Below, piece by piece: positions 1-11,100 of a stretch of DNA of 64,000 nucleotides. A program made the translations under genes and the position numbers. The notes beneath the pieces were generated by a model that was given only the letters and a program-made list of their open reading frames with translations, did no database searches and was not told the DNA's origin. Position 1 is the stretch's first letter. Each line of letters opens with the position of its first letter. Source of the stretch: Acanthaster planci (lineage: Eukaryota; Echinodermata; Asteroidea; Valvatida; Acanthasteridae); NCBI RefSeq assembly GCF_001949145.1, contig NW_019091374.1, positions 75,200 to 139,199 of the forward strand. The letters run 5' to 3'.

Positions 1-159
1 TTGTTGCAGTTTGGGAACTGTGTTGCTTCGTAAGGCAGTATAGATTATTGTTGTACAAGTCCACACCGTTGTGTTGTGTTGTACAGTTACGAAGATTGTA
101 TTTGCTTGTGTGGTCAAGACTTATAGTCATAAGCCATCGGTAGATTATTTATTTAGACT

Positions 160-258
160 TGAAGGCTACCCTGATCACTGTGAGGGTTACCTGGTTATTG
201 TGAGGGTTACCCTGATCGCTGTGAGGTTTACCATGATCACCGTGAGGGTCATTCTGGT
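160..258. repeat. imperfect 21-bp tandem repeat
   Basis: About four and a half copies of a 21-bp unit of the form GGGTTACCCTGATCACTGTGA with scattered substitutions. One related unit (TCACCGTGAGATTT) recurs near 428. No function is evident. The rest of 1-512 shows no gene or recognisable repeat. Confidence 0.7.
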
Positions 259-512
259 GTAGGTTAAGGATAAGGCTGATTAATCACGTTCGTGGTGCAG
301 TTGACCACGTTAGGACTACCTCCCCGTGAGGATAATTTTGTATATAGTTATTGCTGTTGTATACAAAGGATAATTGAGCACTGACATTGAATTAACCAAT
401 CATATAATTGCCTTAGAAATCACTGGTCACCGTGAGATTTAGTTCAGCCCTGTATCACTTATTGACATTTATTGTAATCTTTATTGGCATTGGGATCAAT
501 TACCTAATCACA

Positions 513-727
513 GAGCGGTGGTAAACTTCCACCAAACGCACAGCCCCTATGGCATAGTCCACCGTTCGTTAACTTATATCCCCCCTTGCGTTTGGATAGC
601 CGCTCATTCTTGCTTAAGGTTAAATAAATATATTTGTGGGGTTAGGCCAGGTCAATTCTATCTCCGATCAGGCCAGTTGCTGGTCCGCCACAAAAAGGGT
701 CTCAATTGTCCCGCCACACTATTATAA
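513..727 (+). mobile_element. dispersed ~215-bp repeat, LTR-like fragment
   Basis: This stretch, from GAGCGGTGG to CCCGCCACA and a few bases beyond, is nearly identical to the reverse complement of 38738-38952, where it interrupts the gag part of a gypsy-type element. It ends in CA, and the second copy starts with TG, as LTRs do, but I see no clear target-site duplication. It may be a solo LTR or another non-autonomous element. It lies about 320 bp upstream of the first visible sulfotransferase exon. Confidence 0.6.
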
Positions 728-1050
728 ATGTAGTGTCTGATGCCCGATGGTCTCACAAACAGCTGCCCCGTCCACTTTGGAAAACTGTTTCACCACCGTC
801 GACGCAAAGGAATATCTTCAGAAACTGCATTGCAAATGAAAGGGTTAATCCTTTAAGAATTTGACCCCGTACAGGGTCACATGATTGATTCGAACAAGTG
901 AGACAATATTTATTTGCCTACATCCCATGACACTGTCATGATCTTGCTAAATTGACCGACAGATTAAACTCCGACTTGAGCTAAGCTTATGAAAAACCGA
1001 TTTGAACGTTTGAACACTTGCAGGATTGACATGTACCTCCCGTTTTACAG

Positions 1051-2713
1051 GTTGTGTATGTGGCTCGAAACCCAAAGGACGTGGTCGTTTCCACGTTCAA
1101 GATGATGCCAAAGTGGACATTCGACGAGGCGCTCTGGGCATTTTACCATGACAAAAGTAAAGTTTTGTAAAATTCACCTATTCTAACAGCCCCCACACCG
1201 TATAAATATGGTGCCACTTTCAAGAATGTGCGTATTGCGCTTTTCCTTTGGGGGATGAAGCTGGTATATTTTACTGCTTTGCAGAAGCTAGAGCATGTAG
1301 AACTTTCAATGAAGCTTTGAGATTGGTTTATAGTGGAACGAAGCGAACACAAAAGGGATTTTGTAACATCATGCAAATGAACTATTCGCGATGTGAATTT
1401 GCAAAAGTTGTATATGTTCCCACTGCAGCGACTTTCGCTGCAAATGTTATGTGACCTAGAATTTGCTTCATTTTGCATTAACATGAAGTATGAACTTACT
1501 TTACACTTCTGATCTGCTTCAAACTTGAATGCATGCCTGAGGATTGGAAATAATCACAGTTCCTGCTTCACAGACAGTACCTGCTTCGGTAAATCCTTCA
1601 ATAGTGCCGGTAATCGTTCATTTATATTTTTCGCATTTCCAGTGATGTACGGATCTTGGTTTGATCACGTACTTGGCTACTGGACTGAGCAGGGCAGAGA
1701 GAATTTTCTGCTTCTGAAATACGAAGATCTCCATAAGGTTAGTTTGTGAAACTTTGCACTTACAAAGGGTATATCATCAATAAATTTGTTTTTATACAGC
1801 TTCCAATATGTATCTTTGTGTCCAAGAAATCCCCATTTTCAAGACAAGCTGGTTCATTTTTTTAAATTATTAAAATGCAATGAAGAAAAGCTCGTAACTT
1901 TTTTGTTTCATTAAACATGTTTTGAAACGGTATTTACGCACGCCGTGCATGAGCTACAGCTTTAGAGGTCTGAGAAACGTTTCACACGTATAATTTTTCA
2001 GGACCTAAGGGGGTCAGTTTGCAAGCTTGCTAAGCATGTTGGGAAGGATCTACCTGATGACATCATCAATGGTATTGTGGAGCACGTGACCTTTGACAGG
2101 ATGCAGACAACCTACCAACAGCTTGAGGATAGGTATGGAGAAGACGGGAAACGGATGACCCGCTTCCGGGGAACGCCATACCTGAGGAAAGGTAAAATAC
2201 GGACCCTATGTAGAAATGTCGTAAGGTTTTGTTGGTTGGAATTTGTTGCTAACATTCAGTGTAGTCTTTTCGGAAGTAAATCCAACAATTTTAGTCTCTC
2301 CGCATTCTTCATACGGCTGCATTAAGAGCAAGGCTCGAGTGGGCGACTGACCTTTTCCTATTTAAACGTTTCATTTGGACGATTTTCATGATGCGCATAG
2401 ATTCGAGAAAGGCGCTGAGATTGAAATGTTTCAATAACGTATTGAAATGTATTGTGCTGTACGGTGCATATTGGTAGAGACAACATTAAATTTTGTAAAA
2501 ATTTTACCCATGCTCTCAGCCCAGAAGCGGGAAGGTTCACGAACAAGGAGCACAAGGATTCGATTTTTTACCAATTGTTTTTGTTATCATTTAGGAGAAG
2601 TTGGTGACTGGAAAAACGTCTTTACAGTGGCACAGAACACACTGTTCGACAAGATCTACACCAAGAGAACGGAGGGAACCGGTTTGGAGTTTGACTTTGA
2701 GCTTTCAGCCTAA
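1051..2713 (+). CDS. cytosolic sulfotransferase, 3' four exons (gene 1, partial)
   Basis: Exons 1051-1156, 1643-1737, 2002-2191 and 2595-2713 join in frame (phases 1, 0, 1) through consensus GT-AG introns and end in TAA, giving 169 residues. SULT enzymes move a sulfonate group from PAPS to hydroxyls or amines of small molecules in the cytosol. Seen here are the PAPS 3'-phosphate-binding block [14 protein letters not shown], the [12 protein letters not shown] block, KYEDLHKD, and the C-terminal signature [13 protein letters not shown]. Exon sizes 106, 95 and 190 match the other two SULT genes here. The exons for the N-terminus, the phosphosulfate-binding loop and the catalytic histidine are not found upstream within the window. 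They either lie before position 1 or are lost. The 513-727 repeat sits in what would be the upstream intron. The visible exons contain no stops or frameshifts. Confidence 0.9.
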
Positions 2714-4016
2714 TATATCCTGAAAGTTGTATACACATTTGAACGGTCTGCAATTCAGTTTTCAGTTTGAGAATCTAGCATCCAGAATTAGACATTTTCT
2801 AGTGAAAAATTAGTTTGGATAGTCACAAAAATGGAGTGAAAATTTTCATTCTTTTGAAGTTAGAAAGATTTTTCTTTCAATAATTTTTCGTTTTGAGGAG
2901 AGCCAGAGTTTACAAGTTGTTACATACTGCTGAAGATATGCATCTTTAGACTTTACAACTAGTTTTACAGATTAAAAAACCGGAAAACTAATGCATAAAC
3001 ATGTTAATGAACATGTGCCCCGTAGGCTAGAGGTTTTGTTTAATTAATTTACAAATCCATTAGATAGGCCTACCATTTTATTCACAGTGATCTCCCATAG
3101 ACTGTAGCTGGGTCCATCTTCTCATAAAAGATTTCCAACATAATATCCCATTTGACATCTTCACTTTTCCTTATTTTACATTCAAAGGCCCCTGATATTC
3201 AGTATGGGTCATTTTTGATTCGATGGTTCTCATCTCACATTGTCCTCGGAAGACGCTGGTTTGAAAAATAAATCCAGGTTTTTAAAGGATCATGTGTTGT
3301 ATGCATTAAAGGCTAATGAACGATAAAACGCTCTTATCGATTTAATGAGTGGAGCGATGACGTTTTCATTATGCCCACAGCCGATTGGCTTAGCCAATCC
3401 ACAGTCAGACCAAATGCACCATTAATGCTTTCCGTTCCTTTGAACATAAAACCCATGCACTTAACTATGTTTTTCCTGGATGACATCACAGCAACAGCAC
3501 CATCAGTCGTCCATCACAGCATGGACGAAGTGTTTACAAGTTCACTTTTTCCTGGGAATAACATTTTTTAGTCTTTCATCGAATCATTTCGTCCAAAATG
3601 AAAAACTACAGAAAACAGTGATTAATACTTAATTTACATCAGTCGACAGCAAATATTATGATTTTTCCAACGATTAAAGTAAGGAAGGACGAGACTACTA
3701 CCTGCAATGTAAAGAGTTGTGTTCTCAATTTATATGAAACTGCTGGGTAACACCGTTAACAACAGACAGATATTTCTCCGTGTCAAGGCCGGGTCGTAGG
3801 CCTACATATGAGCAATTAAAATGTTTAAATTGAGGCATTTCCAACTCGTATTGGCTTTACCAAGTAGAATAGCTTCATTTGTTAATAATGTAGTTTTTTA
3901 TTTTAAAAAAGTACAGAAACTGTCATCCGCCTTTTTAATCTTAACAACAGACCTATGGCCAAAAATTTGATCTCAGTTTGGGGATAGTGGGAGTGGTTGA
4001 TCCCACTCAAGGTCAA
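2714..4016. other. 3' flank of SULT gene 1, no gene seen
   Basis: AT-rich sequence. An AATAAA at 3267-3272 could be a polyadenylation signal for the gene ending at 2713, about 550 bp upstream, but this is weak. I see no coding exon or recognisable repeat before the BEL/Pao remnant begins near 4017. Confidence 0.4.
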
Positions 4017-6735
4017 CATGACACCCACGATGTTGTCGCTGTGAGCCATAGAGTCCGCACTTGCGAGATATCTCCCCTACTGTCAAACAAGTGCAAAAAA
4101 ACAAACGGCAACAGGACCAAGTTCAGCTATCTTTTAGGACTGAGGTGAAGGAGCTCATAAGCCCCTGCGAAGTGGCAAAAATGATGGAATTTGACTTAAG
4201 TGAACAAATAACCAAGGACAAATCTTTGTCACATGATGAAATGGAGTTCTTGAAGAAGATGGAAAAGGATGCTCACCTGGAGCCAGATGGGCACCTTATC
4301 CTGCCACTGCCATTCAGGAAGCCAGAGCCACCTGAGCTTAAAAACAACGAGGAACTGGCACAGCATCGCCTAAAGCAGCTAAAGAGTCGCTTCATCAGGA
4401 ATCCTAAGTATCAGTCAGACTACTGCACATTCATGAACAACCTGATTAAGAACGGGCATGCAGAGAAAGTTCCCAAGGATGAGCCAGAAACGAGCAAGGG
4501 TGGCCGGGTTTGGTACATACTCCATCATGGCATTTATAATGCCAATAAACCTGATAAAATATGCACCGTGTTCTACTGCAGTGCAAAATTCTACGGTGAC
4601 TCCTTAAATAACCACCACTTACAAGGTCCAGACCTGACAAACACCCTTGTGGGAGTTCTTTGCAGATTCCGGCGACAGCAAGTGGCCATTATTGTCGATG
4701 TGGAGGCAAATGTTCTTTCAGTTTAGAGTAGCAAAAGAACACCGTGACTCTCTCAGATTTTTCTGGTGGGAGAATGGTGACTACAGGATGGAAACCACCT
4801 CATACCGTATGCACGTAAATTTTGTTAGGGGCTGTGTCATCACCAGGCTGTGCGAACTTTGGGTTGAAGAAGATTGCGAATGACTATGAAACAGAGGTTG
4901 GTTCGGCAGCAGCAGACTTTGTGGGAAGCAACTTCTATGTTGCCGATGGGCTACCATCTGTACCCACTGTTGACCAAGCTGATTTCCAACTCGAAGAACT
5001 CTGCGCTCGTGGAGGCTTGTACCTCCACAAGTTTGTCTCAAACTCAAGAGCAGCACGTGTTGTACACAATTAATGTCAAAGACCGAGCTAAGGGAATTAC
5101 AAATCTTGATTTGAGTCATGACACTTTGCCAATTGAGAGACCTCTAAGTGAGGAGTGGTGCATCGAGTCGGATGTTTTTAGTTCGCCATCGTCATGAAGG
5201 ATCGAACACTTACTAGACGTTGAGTGTTGTCAACAATATGGTCAGTTTATGCCTTGTTGGGTTTCGTGACTCCCTTGGTGCTCAATGATTAACGGACCCT
5301 GCAATGCCACTGTAACGAGGATGCTGGATGGGACGACCCCCTCCCTGATTCTGTAAGAGAGAGACGGGAACAATGGAGACCCGAGCTGTATCTGCTGGAG
5401 CGCAGAAGTCAACTGAAATCCATCATTTTTCGGATGCCAGGACTGTCCGGCTATGGACAATGCTCATATTTGCACCTCATCGATGTTCAAGGCAGAGTAC
5501 ACTGTTCTCTGATAATAGGTAAAGCTCGAGTCTGCCCCCTGAAGCAAATCACCACTCCTCGTCTGGAACTCAATGTTGCGGTAGAGTCCACGAAGGTCAG
5601 TTGCATAATGAAAAGGGAACCTATATTCGAAACTCCGACAGAGGTATCTGGACGGACAGCAAGGTTGTTCTCAGTTACATCGCCAACGACGCTCGCAGGT
5701 TTCATGTTTTTGTAGGCAACTAGGTGCAACAGATCAGAACTTACCGAGCCATCACAGTGGATATATGTCGCCTCCGACGACAATCCCGCAGACATCAGAG
5801 AGGACGAAGTGAAGTGAATAGATATGGCGTGCTTTTCGCCTGCTTGGCCAGTCATGCGATTCCCATCGAAACCTCGTCCTCACTCAGTACTGACTCCTTC
5901 ATCTGTGCCTTACAGCGTTTCCTATCTATCAGTGGCCCCATCCGCCTACTAAGGTCTGACTAAGGTGCAAACTTGGTCGGAGCTCGAAACAAACTTGAGG
6001 AGGCCATAGCAGAGTTGAACCTCGACCTCATGAAACTGTTTCAGTTGAAAGAAGGTTGTGATCTGTTTGAATTCAAGATGAATGTCCCATCAGCTAGCCA
6101 CGCGGGCGAAGTCTGGGAGCGTCAGTAAGCAGAGTACTCGCATCCCTGATGGACCAAGCAGGCTCCCAGCTCAACGAAAAGTCACTCAGAACGCTGATGT
6201 GCAAGGCGGCGGCCATAGTAAACAGTAGACCCCTCACGGCACAAACCTTTAACGACCTTATGTCTTGGAACCACTGACACCTAACCACCTGTCAACCGCA
6301 AATCCCAAGTGATTCTGCCTCCTCCATATGCCTTTCAACAGGCCGACCTGTACTTACAAAAGCAGTGACGGAGAGTCCAGCACTTGGCAAATGAGTTCTG
6401 GACACGTTGGAAAAGGGAATTTCTCCAGAACCTACAATTACGACAGAAGTGGGTCCGTCCATCCTTTGACTTGCACATCAGTGGCATTGTCACATATTAG
6501 AGACGACAATTTGCCACGGAATCAGTGGCGCCTCAGTTGTATCGAAGAAACCTTTACGGGTAAAGACAAGCTGGTGCGTAGAGTTGAGCCTGCTGTCTGA
6601 GACCCTCATCCAGATGCTGCTGGCAAGAGGGTCCCCGCCACGAAGCACATAGTGCAGCCAGTCCAGACGTTGGAACTGCTCGTTCCTATATTAGCGAACG
6701 AGGAGACCAAGGGAGTCGAGGAGTCTTTAGTGTGA
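4017..6735 (+). mobile_element. decayed BEL/Pao LTR retrotransposon (pol remnant)
   Basis: The longest open piece (4061-4726) reads as the region just before and into a Pao-family reverse transcriptase, with GRVWYILHHGIYNANKPDKI and the LLQGPDLTNTLVGVLCRFR-type block recognisable. Homology continues through frameshifts: SPGCANFGLKKIA (near 4830-4880), the Pao peptidase/RNase H part (5400-5800, including WTDSK-like and YIANDARRFHVFV), the integrase core (5830-6280, ACLASHAIPIETSSS, DQAGSQL, NSRPLT) and the C-terminal DUF5641-like part (6300-6735, IRDDNLPRNQWRL). The RT catalytic motif, normally YVDD, reads YVAD at about 4938-4949. Gag, the protease part and both LTRs are missing. The copy cannot be active: it has several frameshifts and stops, a lost catalytic aspartate, and internal deletions between RT and peptidase. 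Confidence 0.9.
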
Positions 6736-8143
6736 GGAAACTGCTTTACCTCTGATCGTGTCCTGATTCATCTCAAATAGACAGGACACCATCTGGTGAG
6801 TTTGTCTTTGTTATATTGTTACGGTTAGATCAGTTGCTCTGCAGTGTGGTTCTTATAGCATTAAACGTCTTTTGAGGTGAAGCGTAGAAACAAAGTTACT
6901 GGTTAATAAGGTTATCACAATGTATAAAAATGGTTCATTCTGATGACCTGAAATTAGCTCTGCTAATTTGGGGAGGCACGTTAATGGAACTTGCCATTCA
7001 GTTGTTATAGCGCCCCCTTTGTAATACATACTTGAGGAAACAAACACCTTCCAACAGAGGCATGGTCTACGTTTTTCGTGGAGGTCACCATCATAATGTG
7101 TTTTTCTCATTGGCGACATAAAATTCGACCAAATAGCCAGAAATTATCAATTTTGTCAACTACAAGTCTAGCGCACGTAAGGATGTAATGCACCTAACTA
7201 TTCTTATTGTCATCAGGGTCTGGAAAACCTTGGGAAAACCTTTCGTAAATTGCATGCTCAGACGGAGATACATGACTCTGTGATCATAAGTTGCTGTCAG
7301 TGTTACTGTTAGTCTACATGTACTTAATGCTTCATGTAACTTTGTTCTTTGTTACTATATACAGTTTTCACGGAGCTTTTGGGAACATTTGAGGAGTTCT
7401 GGAGCCATGGGAATTCGCAAACCTAGCTTAGAGACGTGTCAGATGTACATTTTTTTGACTTTCTGCGATTACCAAGAACGAAAACAATGGCCTTAATGCT
7501 TCAGTCGAGACCCTTGTGTTTGTGCTTCTTTCATCTGGGTATTGTTGTGCTTGATTTATTGGACTGGCTAGACCTCAGTCGACTACACACGCCCACTTGC
7601 AAACCTCCCAAACGGTGGTACAACGAAAATTGAGGCTTGAAATGACACGACCAAAGTTGACCCTTGCGAGTGCCGACCGTTACACTTGGCTATGGTTCTT
7701 TAAGTTGAAAGCTTACAATACTTTGGTCTCTGTTTATGCTTTGCATTAAAAAAACCTCTGCAGCACGTTTATTTGCCACACTTGGTTTCAGAACATAGCA
7801 TAAAATTTGGAGAATTTGGAACGAATCTTTATAGTTCGTTCATCTTCCTTTTCTCTTTCAGATGAAAATAAATGAGTGTCAATGTGTCACAATATGTCAA
7901 TGCGCTCTGTTGCCAAAGCATGTTCCGCAAAATTGGCTGTGTAAGTTCAAAGTTCACATTGTTTGGACTCTGTCCTTCTTTACACTTTGCCAACACATTA
8001 CCTCCACAGTTTCGCACAAACACAACAAAAAAGGAACCGTTATCTTGGGTGCAAAGGGTTTGGATAAGAAGGCATGGTTAAGTTTATAGTGTGGTGAAGA
8101 TCAGACATAATGTGGTTGTAGAGTTTGACGACTGGCTGCCAAG
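6736..8143. other. intergenic / 5' flank of SULT gene 2
   Basis: No coding exon is recognised. Short ORFs here (for example at 7829-8089) show no family motif and lie on both strands. No convincing TATA box is seen immediately before the start codon at 8144. Confidence 0.35.
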
Positions 8144-11100
8144 ATGAGCCTTACCGAGCAAATCGAGGCGATTTCGTCGACGTTGTTCGACGGGAAGTCA
8201 CACCAACAACTGCTGGAGGAATGGGAGAATATCGAGAAACGGACGGGCTGTCACGTCTGGAATGGGGTTACATTTGGATTTTTCGTGCCGCAATCCAATC
8301 TGGAGGCTTTGAAAAGTTTTGAAGTACGTGATGATGATGTGTTTATCTTCACCTATCCAAGATCAGGTAAAGAATGATGGGACGCACTCAAACTCATTTT
8401 ACCAATTTCAATTTCTCTGTAGGCAGTGCTTTGAGATAAACGCTTGTTTTTTAACGCTCTTGAGGATAGAAAGTGTGAGACAAACTACTAATTGTCGATG
8501 GGTTCTAGATTCAGTCAAGTCTACATGACGCAGTTCATTTGAATTTACAATGTTTCATAAATGCTGAGTATCTTCTAAAGTTTAAAGTAGTAACGTATTT
8601 AAAGGTAATAGTCGTAGTTTCTTTTAACAATTTGAAATTTGACAAATGCACATGGCTTGTCAGAAATGACATTGTATTTGAACTTTATGTGAACCTTAAA
8701 GGACTCTCTCTATATAAATGTATTATTTAACTAAAAGTATACAATATTTCTCACTGTAAAACAAAAGTATATGAGGCCATGAGATAATTTGAGACCAATC
8801 CAATGAAAAAAGACAAACTCTTGACAAATACTGCACTCTCCTAGTTCTAATCATGCATAAGGCCCAAGAACAAAGACTCTGCGATGGTCTAGTTGGGAAT
8901 ATGTCAAAAATCCTTGGTCTAAATTGGGCAAGTGAGCCTGCTTAAAGACCAATTCCAACAATGCTGATTTTTCCCATATTGAATTCTATTCAGAAGAGCT
9001 AAGTCTAATGAAAGTGGTACATACACTGTAAACACTCGGGTGTATAATTTAACACCAGCGGTGTTATCAGAAGACTACACCGACACTTTTCACTGTGTTA
9101 AAATTTTGGTGTTATTTGCTGTTACTTGTAACACCTTCTAGTGCACTGTAACAATTAAAGGTGTGCAAAGTAACATCATCAGTGTTAAAGTAACACCCTA
9201 TGGTGTGGCATCTGATAACACCCAAAAGTGTTGATTTTAACACCCGAGTTCTTACAGTGTATCAATATCTCCCTTGCAATACACATTTTTCTGTTAATTA
9301 AACACAGTTTTTGGACTCATTTTCCTGCAAGACGAGTCCGGTAAAATGGACTTGTCGTCGCAACTGTTTAGCATCCAACAAATATTGATTTCTGTGATGT
9401 ATTACCGTGGAGAGGAAATACCACAGTGCGTGTGCTGCATGCATAGCACGCGTAGATGTGGCCGATTTCCAGCACAAACGTGAAGAATGCGCTCATTCAT
9501 TGCAAATTCGAAGAATGGAATGATGTTCACTCTACCTCCGTGGCTCAGTGTACATCTACCGGTACTGTACCCATTCAATTTGCTGCTCTCAGCACTTGCA
9601 GAAATCTGAAGAACCAGATCCCTTTCTCTTTGGAATCTGCACTTTGTCTCAAACAACCCCATCTGACAAACCAGATCTCTTTCTCTTTGGAATCTGCACT
9701 TTGTCTCAAACAACCCCAAACACAACTGGATACCATTTTTTTCGGTAATACTTCAAGCTCCGACTACGTTCAATGGTAAGCTGTGTACATGCCCGTACAG
9801 TATACATATACATTGAACGTCGGTACGAGTTTTTACAAAATGCACAGGTTGGCTCCAAGAACACTAACGATTAACAACGTAACGAATTGTACGTCCGAAT
9901 TTCTAGAATTGCCCCTATCCAATTGCAGCTGCTGGTTTATACTGGCTAACGTTTGGATCATCTCTAAAGAATTCAAACCAAAATTAATTGACCCTTGGTT
10001 CTTTGTTCCTTCTGTGAGAACAGGTAAATTTATGCATATTATAAAAATCTTGACCTCATTCTAAAGGAATTGCTTGGTTCACAGTGGGAGTTCCCTTGTA
10101 TGCTCTTATCACTTTGTGTAGCTACCCGGATAGGGATAAATCATCTGTAGCCGATATAAAGCTTCATATCAAAAATAACATTTCTAATAATGGGGAAAGG
10201 TTACCAAGTTGAACTTCCTTTAGGGTTGTGCGCAATCGTTTTCCACTTTCATTAGTCATAAATCAATTTTCCTTTTATCCCACTCCGACAGAGCCTGGTA
10301 CAATACTTTAGACCATGATCTTTAAATATCTTATTTGTGATGTGGGAGTTCCTTCAAGCGTTCTGCAGTGAAAAAGAAAAGAAATAAATGAAGTTAAAAA
10401 ATGAAAATAACAATCGTCTATCACCCACACCCAGCTTTGAAATTTGTTTTCTTCATTTTCAACTATTTGAAAAGGTACCCATTGGGTTAGCGAAATAGTA
10501 CATTACATTCTGAACGATGGAAAGGGAGATTTTGACCGCTCTTTCATGGCCAACGTGCTGGAGACCACGCTTGCAGAAGACCCAATTAGAATGCAGAGTA
10601 CCACACCTGGACACATGGTTTGCGCAGCCATGAAATCACCAAGGTGCATTATAAGCCACTGCATGGAGAGGTTCCGACCCCCTCAAGTCTTGACGAAGAA
10701 TGCCAAGGTAATGTACTTTTTGGGAGGGGAAACCCCGCACCACAATCACAGTGTATTATCAAACAGTAAGACATCCGCCTGCGTATGCGTGGTGGGTCCC
10801 GTGGGGGCAATGGGGTGATTTTAGTTGCCCTCATGTCCTCTAGTCTTGTCTCCCCCCCCATTTGCCCCAAACCGTTGATGCGGATGATTCATTCCGTGTC
10901 CCGGGGGTACTGGTTTTGCTTCGTAAAACACTCTACACACGCCGTATCCTAATAATCCTTGTGTTCATTGCCCACATGATTTAAAGATTTAGTGTTATTT
11001 GTCCCCATTAAATGCGATCATCTTTAGAAATGGTTATAAAGGTAACCTGTGTTTTAGCTGCAATACCACTCTCAGCCTTATTTACAGTTCCGCTATATTT

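Noticed and set aside
1157-1642. ORFs within the intron of SULT gene 1 (1143-1484, 1248-1454)
   Set aside because: They sit between two in-phase exons with GT-AG borders and have no homology to any family.
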